Shown: positions 1 to 7,619, numbered from the stretch's first letter. The stretch is 12,539 bases of DNA from JANWHF01 sp036276235 (GCA_036276235.1 DATBDZ010000268.1:1-12539); one strand, 5' to 3'. Program-made: numbers and translations. Notes: a model not told the origin generated them from the sequence alone.

Positions 1-1
1 G

Positions 2-52
2 CCTGAACCCTGAACCCTGAACCCTGAACCCTGAACCCCGAACCCTGAACCC
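2..52. repeat. Heptamer tandem repeat, unit CCTGAAC
   Basis: Seven consecutive 7-bp units occupy positions 2-50. Six are exactly CCTGAAC and one (37-43) is CCCGAAC; a partial eighth unit then runs into the permease stop codon at 53-55. On the coding strand the unit reads GTTCAGG. The array sits directly downstream of the last gene of the minus-strand block and is cut by the window edge, so its full length is unknown. No terminator-like hairpin is visible between the stop codon and the array. Its function is unknown; it may be a simple-sequence tract prone to replication slippage. Confidence 0.9.
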
Positions 53-1807
53 TCACGGCACCCACCCCTTCAAAACATGCGCCTGTAGCATCCCCAGCAA
101 ACCGACGAGAATCGCTAGAGCAATGCTATGAAAGAAAACCCGGCGGAGGATTTGGCCTTCGCCGCCTCGTTGGCCGGTGGCTACGCCGGCTACGACGATG
201 CTTTGCGCGTCGATCATTTTTCCCATGACGCCGCCGGAGCTGTTGGAGGCGGCGGCGAGGATGGGGTTGAAGCCGAGGCTCCTGGCGGTGATCTGCTGAA
301 GGTTGCCGAAGAGGACGTTGGAGGCGGTGTCGCTGCCGGTTAGCGCGACGCCGAGCCATCCGAGCAGTGGCGAGAAGAAGGGAAAGAGTTTTCCTGTGCT
401 GGCGAAGGCCAGGCCCAGCGTGGCATCGAGCCCGCCGTAGCGGGTGGTGTAGCCGATCGCCATCATTGCGGAGATCGTCAATAGCGAGAGTCGCACGCGC
501 TTTACGGTGCCGACGAAGGTTTTGGCGAGCGCCGCCGGGCTGAGTCCGAGCACGAAGCCGGAGATGATCCCGCAGATCAGCAGCGCCGTTCCCGTCGCCG
601 ACAGGCAATTGAAGAGGAAGATCGCATCCTCCGGCGGCGTATCCTTCGGCACCACCGGCGGCGCGCGTCTTACCATCTGATGCAAGCCGCCGATCGGGAT
701 TTTCAGTGGGATGTGCAGCTTGGCCGTGGCGAAATCGAGATGGGCTTTCACCGCCGGCACACCCCACGCGAAGACGATCACCGAAACAATAATCCACGGC
801 AGCCATGCGACGAACACCTGCGCGCCCGTCGGCTTATCCCGCGCGCTCCGATAGTCGATCGTCGCGACTCGCGAATGCTCGACCAGCTCCGCTTCCGTCT
901 CGCGCAAAACGGTGCCATCCGCCACCGCCACTTCGCGGCGCCGCTCATCGGGCGTGTCGGCGGGCAATTGCTCATGATCAAATCGCCATACATCGGCCGG
1001 CTGCCAGAATTGCAACAACACCAGCACCGATCCGATCGAAGCCAGCGCGGCGGCGATATCCACCACCCACGGCCCATGAAAATTGCTGACGGCAAACTGC
1101 ACAATCGCAAAGCTGAATCCTGCGACGAAGCAAGCCGGCCACACCTGCAGCATTTTCCGCCAGCCGCACATCACGCAGATGAGCCAGAACGGAACGATGA
1201 GCGAGAAGATCGGCAGTTGGCGGCCCACCATCGCGCTGAGCGTGGTCGCGGGAATCTTGGTGACATTCGCCAGTGCTAGGATCGGCGTGCCCAGCGCGCC
1301 AAAGGCGACGGGCGCTGTGTTGCCAATCAGCGCAAGCGTGGCCGCCGAGAGCGGGCGGAAGCCCAGGCCGATCAGCATGGCGGCGGAGATCGCCACCGGC
1401 GTTCCAAAGCCCGCGGCCCCTTCGATGAACGCGCCGAAGCTGAACGCGATTAAGATTGCCTGAATGCGCCGATCATCTGCAAGTCCCGCGACGGATCTCT
1501 TCACGATCTCAAATTGGCCGGTTTGAACGGTGATGTCGTAAACGAAGATGGCGCACAGGACGATCCACCCGATCGGGAAGAGCCCGTAAGCCGCGCCGTA
1601 AACGCCGGCCAGCGCGCTGAGTTTCCACGGCATGTGATACAGAAAAATCGCGACGGCCATCGAGGTGGCCAAGCCCGCGAGTGCCGCCACATGCGCCGAG
1701 ACTTTCGTCGAGGCGAGCAATCCCAGCAGGATGACGACCGGCAACGCCGCGATCAGCGCGGAGAGCAGCAGGCTTCCCGCCGGCGTGTAGACCTGAGTCC
1801 AATTCAT
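53..1807 (-). CDS. lctP: L-lactate/glycolate permease (LctP/GlcA family)
   Basis: This is an integral inner-membrane symporter of the lactate permease family (584 residues; E. coli LctP and GlcA are about 550-560). Hydrophobic segments cover most of the protein, with a hydrophilic stretch around residues 275-335. From memory, the sequence can be aligned with E. coli LctP nearly end to end. Recognisable family segments include TGQFEIVKRS near residue 96, GAFIEGAAGFGTPVAI at 125-140, NTAPVAFGALGTPIL at 163-177, and LTGSDTASN near 490. The ATG overlaps the glcF stop codon in an ATGA arrangement, which suggests translational coupling. Members transport L-lactate, D-lactate and glycolate, and sequence alone does not separate these. 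Co-location with glcEF makes glycolate import a good inference, so GlcA would be an equally fair name. The protein looks intact. Confidence 0.93.
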   Translation of the reverse strand: MNWTQVYTPAGSLLLSALIAALPVVILLGLLASTKVSAHVAALAGLATSMAVAIFLYHMPWKLSALAGVYGAAYGLFPIGWIVLCAIFVYDITVQTGQFEIVKRSVAGLADDRRIQAILIAFSFGAFIEGAAGFGTPVAISAAMLIGLGFRPLSAATLALIGNTAPVAFGALGTPILALANVTKIPATTLSAMVGRQLPIFSLIVPFWLICVMCGWRKMLQVWPACFVAGFSFAIVQFAVSNFHGPWVVDIAAALASIGSVLVLLQFWQPADVWRFDHEQLPADTPDERRREVAVADGTVLRETEAELVEHSRVATIDYRSARDKPTGAQVFVAWLPWIIVSVIVFAWGVPAVKAHLDFATAKLHIPLKIPIGGLHQMVRRAPPVVPKDTPPEDAIFLFNCLSATGTALLICGIISGFVLGLSPAALAKTFVGTVKRVRLSLLTISAMMAIGYTTRYGGLDATLGLAFASTGKLFPFFSPLLGWLGVALTGSDTASNVLFGNLQQITARSLGFNPILAAASNSSGGVMGKMIDAQSIVVAGVATGQRGGEGQILRRVFFHSIALAILVGLLGMLQAHVLKGWVP

Positions 1808-3153
1808 AGCGGAATCGTCCCGTGAATGGAGGCGTCAAGCAACTGAATCCAATGGACTGCCGGGATGTCATATCCCATTGCCAGCAGACTCGCGCGGATT
1901 TGCAGCAGACAGCCGGGATTGGCAGATGCAAGCACTTCGGCGCCGGTTTCCAGAACGTGCCGCGCCTTGCGATCGCCCAGCTCGCGCGCCGTGCGCGGCT
2001 GCACCAGATTGTAAATCCCCGCCGACCCGCAGCAGACTCCCGCCTCGCCGATCTCCAGCAGATGCAGCCCGACAATCGACTTGAGCAATTGCCGCGGCTG
2101 CGCGGTGATCTTCTGCGCATGCTGCAAATGACACGCATCATGAAACGCCACCCGCATCGGCATCGGCGACCGGCGAGTGCGCGGCGGAAGCTCGCCGAGT
2201 ATCTCTGATAAATCGCGGCACTTTGCCGAAAAAGCTTTCGCCCGCTGCGCGTAGTCCGGATCATCGCGAAGAAGATGGCCGTACTCCTTCATCGCCGACC
2301 CGCAGCCCGCGGAGTTGATCGCGATAACATCGACTTGCATCGCGTCGAAGGTGTCAATCATCCGGCGGGCAAAGTCCATCGCCGATTCTTCCTGGCCCGC
2401 GTGCAGCATCAGTGCGCCGCAGCAACCCTGCGCGATCGGAGCGACAACCTCGCAACCCTCGGCTTGCAGTACACTAATTGTCGAGCGATTCACCTCATCG
2501 AAGAAGACGCGCTGTACACAGCCCAGCAACATGCCAACGCGCAAGCGGCGCTGGCCGATGGCGGGGAAAACCTCTGCCGTCTCGCGGCGTGGCCATGCGC
2601 GGCGCACTGTCGGCGCAATCGCCTCGATCATCCGCGCACGCTCCGGAAGCAGCTTCAAAAGATTGCTTCGGCGAAGCAGCCGTTGCAGACCCGAACGTTG
2701 ATATGCCCACAACGGAAGCGCGGCAAACGCGAGTCTTCGCGGGTACGGAAGAATCGCAAACATCAACCGCCGAAAGAGCCGTTCCCATCGCGAGCGGACA
2801 TGCCGCCGTTCGATTTGCGCGCGGGTGGCTTCGATAAGCTGATCGTATTTCACTCCTGATGGGCAGGCCGTCAGACACGCCATGCAGCCGAGACACGTAT
2901 CGAAATGACTGACATAATTTGCATCCAGCTGCGCCTGCTGATCCAGCCCCATCTTCATCAGATAAATCCGCCCGCGCGGCGAATCCGCCTCGCGGCCCCA
3001 AAGCAAATACGTCGGACACGCCGGCAGGCAAAACCCGCAGTGCACACACTCGCTCACCAGCTCCGCCGACGGCGGCCGATGCCCATCAAACACCGCCAGC
3101 GGCAGCCGTTGCGATGGTGCCGGCACTTCGATCTGTTCCGATCCTGCCGCCAT
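1804..3153 (-). CDS. glcF: Glycolate oxidase iron-sulfur subunit GlcF
   Basis: This is the electron-transfer subunit of glycolate oxidase (GlcDEF), carrying electrons from the flavin subunits towards the quinone pool. Numbering from the ATG at 3153 gives 449 residues (E. coli about 407). Two ferredoxin-type 4Fe-4S motifs are present: CVHCGFCLPACP (Cys 36, 39, 42, 46) and CLGCMACLTACP (Cys 87, 90, 93, 97). Two cysteine-rich CCG-type domains follow, seen as QGCCGALMLHAG and, near the C-terminus, FHDACHLQHAQ with GVCCGSAGIYNL. An in-frame TTG lies one codon upstream at 3156, but GGAGGG at 3159-3164 is spaced correctly for the ATG, so I choose the ATG. That ATG shares one base with the glcE stop codon (TGATG), and the gene's own stop overlaps the permease start. 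Both junctions point to one operon. D-lactate or other hydroxyacid dehydrogenases can have similar subunits. Confidence 0.93.
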   Translation of the reverse strand: MAAGSEQIEVPAPSQRLPLAVFDGHRPPSAELVSECVHCGFCLPACPTYLLWGREADSPRGRIYLMKMGLDQQAQLDANYVSHFDTCLGCMACLTACPSGVKYDQLIEATRAQIERRHVRSRWERLFRRLMFAILPYPRRLAFAALPLWAYQRSGLQRLLRRSNLLKLLPERARMIEAIAPTVRRAWPRRETAEVFPAIGQRRLRVGMLLGCVQRVFFDEVNRSTISVLQAEGCEVVAPIAQGCCGALMLHAGQEESAMDFARRMIDTFDAMQVDVIAINSAGCGSAMKEYGHLLRDDPDYAQRAKAFSAKCRDLSEILGELPPRTRRSPMPMRVAFHDACHLQHAQKITAQPRQLLKSIVGLHLLEIGEAGVCCGSAGIYNLVQPRTARELGDRKARHVLETGAEVLASANPGCLLQIRASLLAMGYDIPAVHWIQLLDASIHGTIPL

Positions 3154-4586
3154 CAAATCCCTCCAACAAATCGACCGGGCGAAAGCGTGCTCTTCGGATC
3201 GAATTGCTCTTTGATCCGCCGCATGAGCGGCAGCGCATCGCCGGCTTCGCCCCAGACATCAATCGCCGATTTCACTGACCTTGGCGCTGTCAGCAGGATA
3301 AGCGATCCGCCGATGGGCGAAAGCTGGTCGCGCAAATCAGCGACAGCATCGGCGATGCGCGCCGGTTCGGTCGAGGAAAGTTGCAGCAGGCCGATACCGA
3401 AGGCCTGCGCGATCGCCCGCCAATGTACGCCGCGCTTTGAGGCGACCGTACGCAGTTGATCGAAAAGATCGGGAAGATGCGAAGAGAGCGTCGAGAATTT
3501 GCAGACACACGCATCGGGCGAGCCGAAGATCGCTTCGCGCTGGTTCCACGGATCATTAGCGACTTCGATTTGCTCCGCGCCACACCCCGCGAGCGCGGCA
3601 CAGATCTGCGCGACTTTGTCATCAATCGCCTGCGGATGGGCTTCGATCAGGATATCGATGCGAGCACTTAGGCGTTTGGTTGGGCCGTCTTGTTCCCTCC
3701 TCCGGTACTCCGGGGGAGGGTTAGGGTGGGGGCGATTTGCAGAAGCGTCGCCAGAAACCAAGCCCCCACCCCAACCCTCCCCCGGAGTACCGGAGGAGGG
3801 AGAAGACGGAGAAAAAACGCCGTCAGTCGCAGCATCAATCTGCACGGCTGAGGTCAGCGGCGAGCAAGTCGCAATCGCATCGAGCATCTTCTTCAAGCCG
3901 CCGGTGGTCGGCTCCGCAAATGACAACGTCCGCGTCACCCGCGCCAGCGGATAGAGCCGAAACGTCGCCTCGACGATCACGCCGAGCGTCCCCATCGATC
4001 CGATAAATAGCTTCGGCAGATCATACCCGGCGACGTTCTTCACGACCTTCCCGCCGCTGCGCGCGATCGTGCCATCCGCCAGGACAACGGTGATCCCGAT
4101 CAGACAATCGCGCAGCGAGCCATAGGCATGGCGCAGTGGTCCTGAGTCGTTCGTTGCGAGGATTCCACCAATCGTTGCCCGCGAAGGGCAAAGCACATCG
4201 ATCGCGAGGCGTTGCCCATTTTGCGCGAGCCGCGCCTGAAAGTCGGCGACGGTGCAACCTGCCTGTACGGTTGCGGTCATATCGCCATGTGCATGCTCGA
4301 TGACCTGGTTGAGCCGCGTCGTCGAAAGAAGAAGGTCGGCGGCGCGCGGCGGATGACCCCAAGCGATTTTCGTCCGGCCGCCTGCTGGAATCACCGCCAG
4401 CCCCGCCGAATTGGCCAGCTCCAGGACCCCGCGCACTTGCGTCGCATCAGCCGGCCGCACGACCAACCGAGCCGGCACGGCGCCGACATGCTCATCGCTC
4501 GAAGTCGCGCAAACATGCTCCGCACCGACGATTCGCGCGATCGGGTCCATCGGTGAGGAAAAATCCATCATGCAAATCCACGGCAT
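3153..4586 (-). CDS. glcE: Glycolate oxidase FAD-binding subunit GlcE with in-frame palindromic insert
   Basis: This is the second flavoprotein-like subunit of glycolate oxidase. At 477 residues it is much longer than E. coli GlcE (about 350). The FAD-binding (PCMH-type) domain spans about residues 40-215. It shows VIPAGGRTKIAWG near 65-77, CPSRATIGGILATNDSGP at 133-150, and SGGKVVKNVAGYDLPKLFIG with SMGTLGVIVEATFRLYPL at 177-214. The C-terminal part resumes at LSARIDILIEAHP (306-318) and ends DPKSTLSPGRFVGG. Between them, residues about 260-301 are encoded by an inverted-repeat element and read as a low-complexity segment (SGTPGEGWGGG, then RPHPNPPPEYRRRE). The frame is kept and no stop is introduced. 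The start is uncertain: ATG codons at 4586, 4571, 4568 and 4550 all lack a clear Shine-Dalgarno sequence. The stop overlaps the glcF start. Confidence 0.9.
   Translation of the reverse strand: MPWICMMDFSSPMDPIARIVGAEHVCATSSDEHVGAVPARLVVRPADATQVRGVLELANSAGLAVIPAGGRTKIAWGHPPRAADLLLSTTRLNQVIEHAHGDMTATVQAGCTVADFQARLAQNGQRLAIDVLCPSRATIGGILATNDSGPLRHAYGSLRDCLIGITVVLADGTIARSGGKVVKNVAGYDLPKLFIGSMGTLGVIVEATFRLYPLARVTRTLSFAEPTTGGLKKMLDAIATCSPLTSAVQIDAATDGVFSPSSPSSGTPGEGWGGGLVSGDASANRPHPNPPPEYRRREQDGPTKRLSARIDILIEAHPQAIDDKVAQICAALAGCGAEQIEVANDPWNQREAIFGSPDACVCKFSTLSSHLPDLFDQLRTVASKRGVHWRAIAQAFGIGLLQLSSTEPARIADAVADLRDQLSPIGGSLILLTAPRSVKSAIDVWGEAGDALPLMRRIKEQFDPKSTLSPGRFVGGI
3685..3809. repeat. Palindromic repeat element inside glcE
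   Basis: This is a long inverted repeat. Arms 3694-3733 and 3762-3801 pair over 40 bp with a single mismatch (TTAGGG in the left arm against CCAACC in the right) around a 28-nt loop. Pairing resumes outward with CCGTCTT at 3685-3691 against AAGACGG at 3803-3809, so the whole element is about 125 bp. Each arm contains GGAGTACCGGAGGAGGG or its complement. The element is open in the glcE frame, and because of its symmetry it also yields PHPNPPPEYRRRE on the plus strand. It shares the core CCCACCCCnnCCCTC...GAGTAC...GGGAGGG with the intergenic element at 12363-12486. No flanking target-site duplication is obvious. It is probably a non-autonomous, MITE- or REP-like element (inference). Confidence 0.9.
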
Positions 4587-4807
4587 CCGGGAATTTTGTT
4601 AAGGGTAGTGCGCAAAGGTGTCGTTTTGCAACATCGGCGCGCATTCGTTCCGGGACCCTATCGGGTCGCACTCATTGCTGGAAAAGTATGGCCAAAGCGT
4701 TGGGAAATCAGAGGTTGCTGATTACGCCTTGGCGATCCGCCGAACCGCTCGACACCCCCGTAACCTGAGGTTCCGGGCATTTCCAGCGTGCGAATCAAAG
4801 GGACGGG
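4587..4807. other. Intergenic region upstream of glcE
   Basis: These 221 bp separate the TIGR03118-like gene from glcE and should hold any glcEF-permease promoter. Two short dyads are visible. GACCCTATCGGGTC at 4654-4667 has 5-bp arms and a 4-nt loop. Around 4757-4780, AACC and GGTT pair with outer CCCG/CGGG through one mismatch, making a hairpin about 30 bp after the upstream stop codon but without a T-tract. I see no convincing sigma-70 promoter; TTGCAA near 4627-4632 on the minus strand lacks a good -10 partner. No small ORF stands out. Confidence 0.5.
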
Positions 4808-5884
4808 CTAACTGGCCCGGCGGCGGCGGGCGGTATTGACACCGACCAATCCTAACAGCATGGGGATTCCCCAGACAGCAGAGGGAGTTGGAGTCGAGAT
4901 GGAATCGAGACGGCCGAACAGGCCGACGTCCTCGTTGGCGCCGCCGGCCGTGAAATAGAGCGAGTTGGGGGAGCCGCCATTGCCGCCGTTGCCGACGATC
5001 AATCCCCAAAGACCCGGGTTTACGATGGGGTTGTTGCTGGCGTCGCGCAGCGTGCCCAGGTAGACGCCCGTGGTGGGGTTGAAGGCGTTGATCGTGCCAT
5101 CGCCGAAATTTCCGACCAGGAGATCGCCGGCGAACGAGCCGAAACTGCCGGGCGCGATGGCGACGCCCCAAGGCGAGTTGAGTACGCCGCCGGTCACCAG
5201 GCGCGTGAAGGTGTCGGTCGTCGGGTCAAACACATCAACCAGCCCGTTGCCCGGCCCAGCGACATCATCATGCCCGGTGCCGTCCTGCACGGCGAATGTC
5301 GTGTAAAGTTTTCCCCCGACGTTCTGGATATTGAATGGCGCGTATCCCGCGGGTGCATTGGGATCGCTGAAGGAGCCGATCGCGGATGAGTGTGTTGAAT
5401 CGAACACGTCGATCGCGCCGCTGTGGAAGTTGGCCGCAAACAACCGGTCCTTGGCGGTGGAGATGGCCAAGCCCTTGTAAACGGCGTTGCTAGTTGAGTA
5501 CATAGTCTCGGCGGTCGTACCTAGCGCGCCCCGCCAGCCAGCGATGGTGCCATTCTCACTGGCAAACATGAACAAATTGCCATTGAAGGTGGCAGTGCCG
5601 TTAAAGACAGTCCCGGTGATTGGCTCGCTTCCAGCTGGCATCGAGACGACCAATCCCTGCTTTACGCCCGCTGAGTTGTAGAGCGTGGCCTTGCCGGTAG
5701 CGTTGTCGGATACCCAGAAGGGGCTGCCAGCACTGGAGCTAACACCCCAGGGGTTAATCAGATCCGGATCGGCGCCGCTGGTAATTAGATTGGTCTGCTG
5801 GAAGGAATCGGCGATAGCCGTCCCTTGCACGGCCATCACAAGCGCAAACGAGCCGATAAGCGTCGATAGAATCTGTCGCAGCAT
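4808..5884 (-). CDS. Exported TIGR03118-like protein with PEP-CTERM-like sorting tail
   Basis: This is a 358-residue secreted protein that matches the TIGR03118 type in its opening (QQTNLITSGADPDLINPWGV) and its repeated blocks. Examples are SPFWVSDNATGKATLYN, FAANFHSGAIDVFDS, and SPWGVAIAPGSFG followed by LLVGNFGDGTINAFNP, which suggest a beta-propeller (inference). The signal peptide is clear: a hydrophobic stretch after MLRQ, with likely cleavage after TAIA near residue 25. The tail has PTPSA (332-336), a hydrophobic segment (WGIPMLLGLVGV) and then ARRRRAS. That is the architecture of a PEP-CTERM exosortase signal with PTPS in place of PEPS. A GAGG ribosome-binding site at 5891-5894 lies six bases before the ATG. 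Family members, known both with and without PEP-CTERM tails, have no established function. The gene sits between glcD and glcE with wide gaps on both sides, so it is probably its own transcription unit. Confidence 0.85.
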   Translation of the reverse strand: MLRQILSTLIGSFALVMAVQGTAIADSFQQTNLITSGADPDLINPWGVSSSAGSPFWVSDNATGKATLYNSAGVKQGLVVSMPAGSEPITGTVFNGTATFNGNLFMFASENGTIAGWRGALGTTAETMYSTSNAVYKGLAISTAKDRLFAANFHSGAIDVFDSTHSSAIGSFSDPNAPAGYAPFNIQNVGGKLYTTFAVQDGTGHDDVAGPGNGLVDVFDPTTDTFTRLVTGGVLNSPWGVAIAPGSFGSFAGDLLVGNFGDGTINAFNPTTGVYLGTLRDASNNPIVNPGLWGLIVGNGGNGGSPNSLYFTAGGANEDVGLFGRLDSISTPTPSAVWGIPMLLGLVGVNTARRRRAS

Positions 5885-6130
5885 TCTTTGCCTCGTGAGC
5901 AGACCACTTCGAGTCGATCAAAGCCCGCAGATGGCTCGCCCATCAGCGCCGGCCTTTGAAAAAGAGCCGGCTTTGAGGATGGCAAGTCTTTTACAAAAAA
6001 ACGCTTCCGGGATGCGGTACCCGAATCCGCATCGCGATTGTAACCCCGCGGGAAGAGCACTAGCAATGAATATCGAGCAAAATTTTGTTTGCGAAGCGAG
6101 CTGGCGACATCACAACTCCGATCGAGTCAC
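5885..6130. other. Intergenic region between glcD and the TIGR03118-like gene
   Basis: These 246 bp lie between the glcD stop and the next minus-strand start. They contain a hairpin and T-tract (listed separately) and an interrupted dyad at about 5949-5973, where GCCGGC is repeated around an AAAG/CTTT inner stem. That dyad would fall in the leader of the downstream gene. The region presumably carries the promoter of the downstream gene, but I cannot assign -35 and -10 boxes with confidence. Confidence 0.5.
5995..6033 (-). terminator. Candidate weak terminator after glcD
   Basis: On the minus strand, GATGCGG and CCGCATC (6027-6033 and 6011-6017) form a perfect 7-bp stem with a 9-nt loop. Nine bases later comes a run of seven T (6001 down to 5995). 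The gap between stem and T-run is longer than in a classical intrinsic terminator, so this could instead be a structured leader element of the next gene. It lies about 100 bp after the glcD stop. Confidence 0.3.
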
Positions 6131-7600
6131 CTAAAAGAGTTCTGCAACCCCCGCCTTTTCCAGCGGGTGCGGCTCGTATCTTCCCTGCCGCTCGGCGCAG
6201 AGTCTTGGGCGCGGGAAGAGTTTTTCTGGGTTCGACAGGCCCTGTGGATCGAACGCCAATCGCACGCGCTGCATCGTTTGCAGATCGGGCTCGGCGAACA
6301 TGTCGCACATGAATTCGCGCTTCTCGATGCCGACGCCGTGCTCGCCGGTGATTGATCCGCCGGCGGCGATGCAGAGCCGCAGGATCTCTCCCGCGAGTTT
6401 TTCGGCGCGATGTTCCTGTCCGTCGATGCGGCGATCGTACAGCACCAGCGGATGCAGATTGCCGTCGCCGGCGTGAAAGACATTCGCGACGCGCAGGCCA
6501 GCGGCCTCGCTCATCTGTTTGATCTGTCGCAACACGCGCGGCAATGCGGTTCGCGGAATCACGCCATCCTGCACGATGTAATTGGGGGAGATGCGCCCCA
6601 TCGCCGCGAACGCGGCCTTGCGCCCTTTCCAGAAGAGCGCGCGCTCGGCGTCGCTTTGCGCGAGGCGCAGCTCCCATGCGCCGCAATCCGTGCAAATCTG
6701 CTTCACTTCGTCGATCAGCAATTCCACTTCGCGCGGCGTTCCGTCCAGCTCGACCAGCAGCAATCCTTCGCAATCCGGATATCCCGCGCCCACGGCGGCT
6801 TCGGATGCGCAGATGCTCAGCCGATCCATCATCTCCGCCGCCGCGGGCACGATGCCGGCGGCGATGATGCGGCTGACCGCCTCCCCCGTGGCGTCCGTCG
6901 AATGAAACGCCGCCAGCAGCGTCTGCACCGCCAGCGGCCGCCGGACGATGCGTAGCGTGATCTGTGTGGCAATTCCCAGCGTTCCTTCCGAGCCGACGAA
7001 GACGCCGCACAGGTCATAGCCGGGGGCGTCGCCGCATTGCGATCCGAAGTGCGCGATCGATCCATCCGGCAATACAACTTCCATCGCCAGCACATGAGTG
7101 GTGGTGAACCCATACTTGAGGCAATGCGCCCCGCCGGAATTCTCGGCGACATTTCCGCCGATCGAGCAGACTGACTGCGATGATGGATCAGGCGCATAAA
7201 AATATCCATGCGGCAGCACGCGCTGCGTTACGTGCGAATTGATCACGCCCGGCTCGACGACCACGCGCGCGTTGGGAATATCGACTTCAAGAATGCGATT
7301 GAGCCGCGCCAGGCTGATGACGATGCCGCCTTCAGCCGGCAATGCGCCGCCGCTCAGGCCCGTCCCCGATCCGCGCGCGACAAATGGAATGCGATGCTGA
7401 TGACAAAGCTGCACGACGCGCTGCACCTGCCGCGCATCTGTCGGCAGCACCACCGCCGCCGGCACGACGCGGAAATTCGTCAGCCCGTCGCACTCATAGG
7501 TTCGCAGCTCCTGCGGATCGGCCAACAGCGCGGCTTTGCCGACGATCATGGCGAGAGGTTGGAGGAATTGAGGGGACGTAGATGCTCCAATGTCCCCCAA
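6131..7600 (-). CDS. glcD: Glycolate oxidase FAD-linked catalytic subunit GlcD
   Basis: This is the catalytic flavoprotein subunit, which oxidises glycolate (and often D-lactate) to the 2-oxoacid. It has 489 residues (E. coli about 499). The PCMH-type FAD domain covers about residues 45-220, with ARGSGTGLSGGALP at 75-88, YAPDPSSQSVCSIGGNVAEN at 135-154, GGAHCLKYG at 156-164 and GSEGTLGI at 203-210. The C-terminal FAD-oxidase domain carries FHAGDGNLHP (375-384) and GEHGVGIEK (419-427), the conserved histidine-containing segments of the family. The start is TTG at 7600. It retains FLQPLAMIVG, which matches the family's N-terminal helix, and has GGGG just upstream. The next in-frame ATG at 7549 would remove that helix and has no Shine-Dalgarno. 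The gene begins 19 bp after the Uma2 stop. Unusually, it is separated from glcEF by another gene. Confidence 0.93.
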   Translation of the reverse strand: MGDIGASTSPQFLQPLAMIVGKAALLADPQELRTYECDGLTNFRVVPAAVVLPTDARQVQRVVQLCHQHRIPFVARGSGTGLSGGALPAEGGIVISLARLNRILEVDIPNARVVVEPGVINSHVTQRVLPHGYFYAPDPSSQSVCSIGGNVAENSGGAHCLKYGFTTTHVLAMEVVLPDGSIAHFGSQCGDAPGYDLCGVFVGSEGTLGIATQITLRIVRRPLAVQTLLAAFHSTDATGEAVSRIIAAGIVPAAAEMMDRLSICASEAAVGAGYPDCEGLLLVELDGTPREVELLIDEVKQICTDCGAWELRLAQSDAERALFWKGRKAAFAAMGRISPNYIVQDGVIPRTALPRVLRQIKQMSEAAGLRVANVFHAGDGNLHPLVLYDRRIDGQEHRAEKLAGEILRLCIAAGGSITGEHGVGIEKREFMCDMFAEPDLQTMQRVRLAFDPQGLSNPEKLFPRPRLCAERQGRYEPHPLEKAGVAELF

Positions 7601-7619
7601 TGCCCCATGTCAATTAGCG

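Noticed and set aside
2..52. Heptamer array as a CRISPR or telomere
   Set aside because: There are no spacers between units, so it is not CRISPR. The similarity to telomere-like repeats is superficial, and it directly abuts a bacterial gene.
1509..2264. A 251-codon minus-strand frame spanning the glcF-permease junction
   Set aside because: It is an alternative frame across two well-supported genes, with an Arg/Ser-rich, non-globular composition.
3499..3954. Plus-strand ORF through the palindrome in glcE
   Set aside because: It is open partly because the palindrome is frame-open on both strands. The flanking residues show no domain, and GlcE on the other strand is convincing.
5949..5973. GCCGGC dyad as an intrinsic terminator
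   Set aside because: No T-tract follows on the minus strand, and the inner stem needs a bulge.
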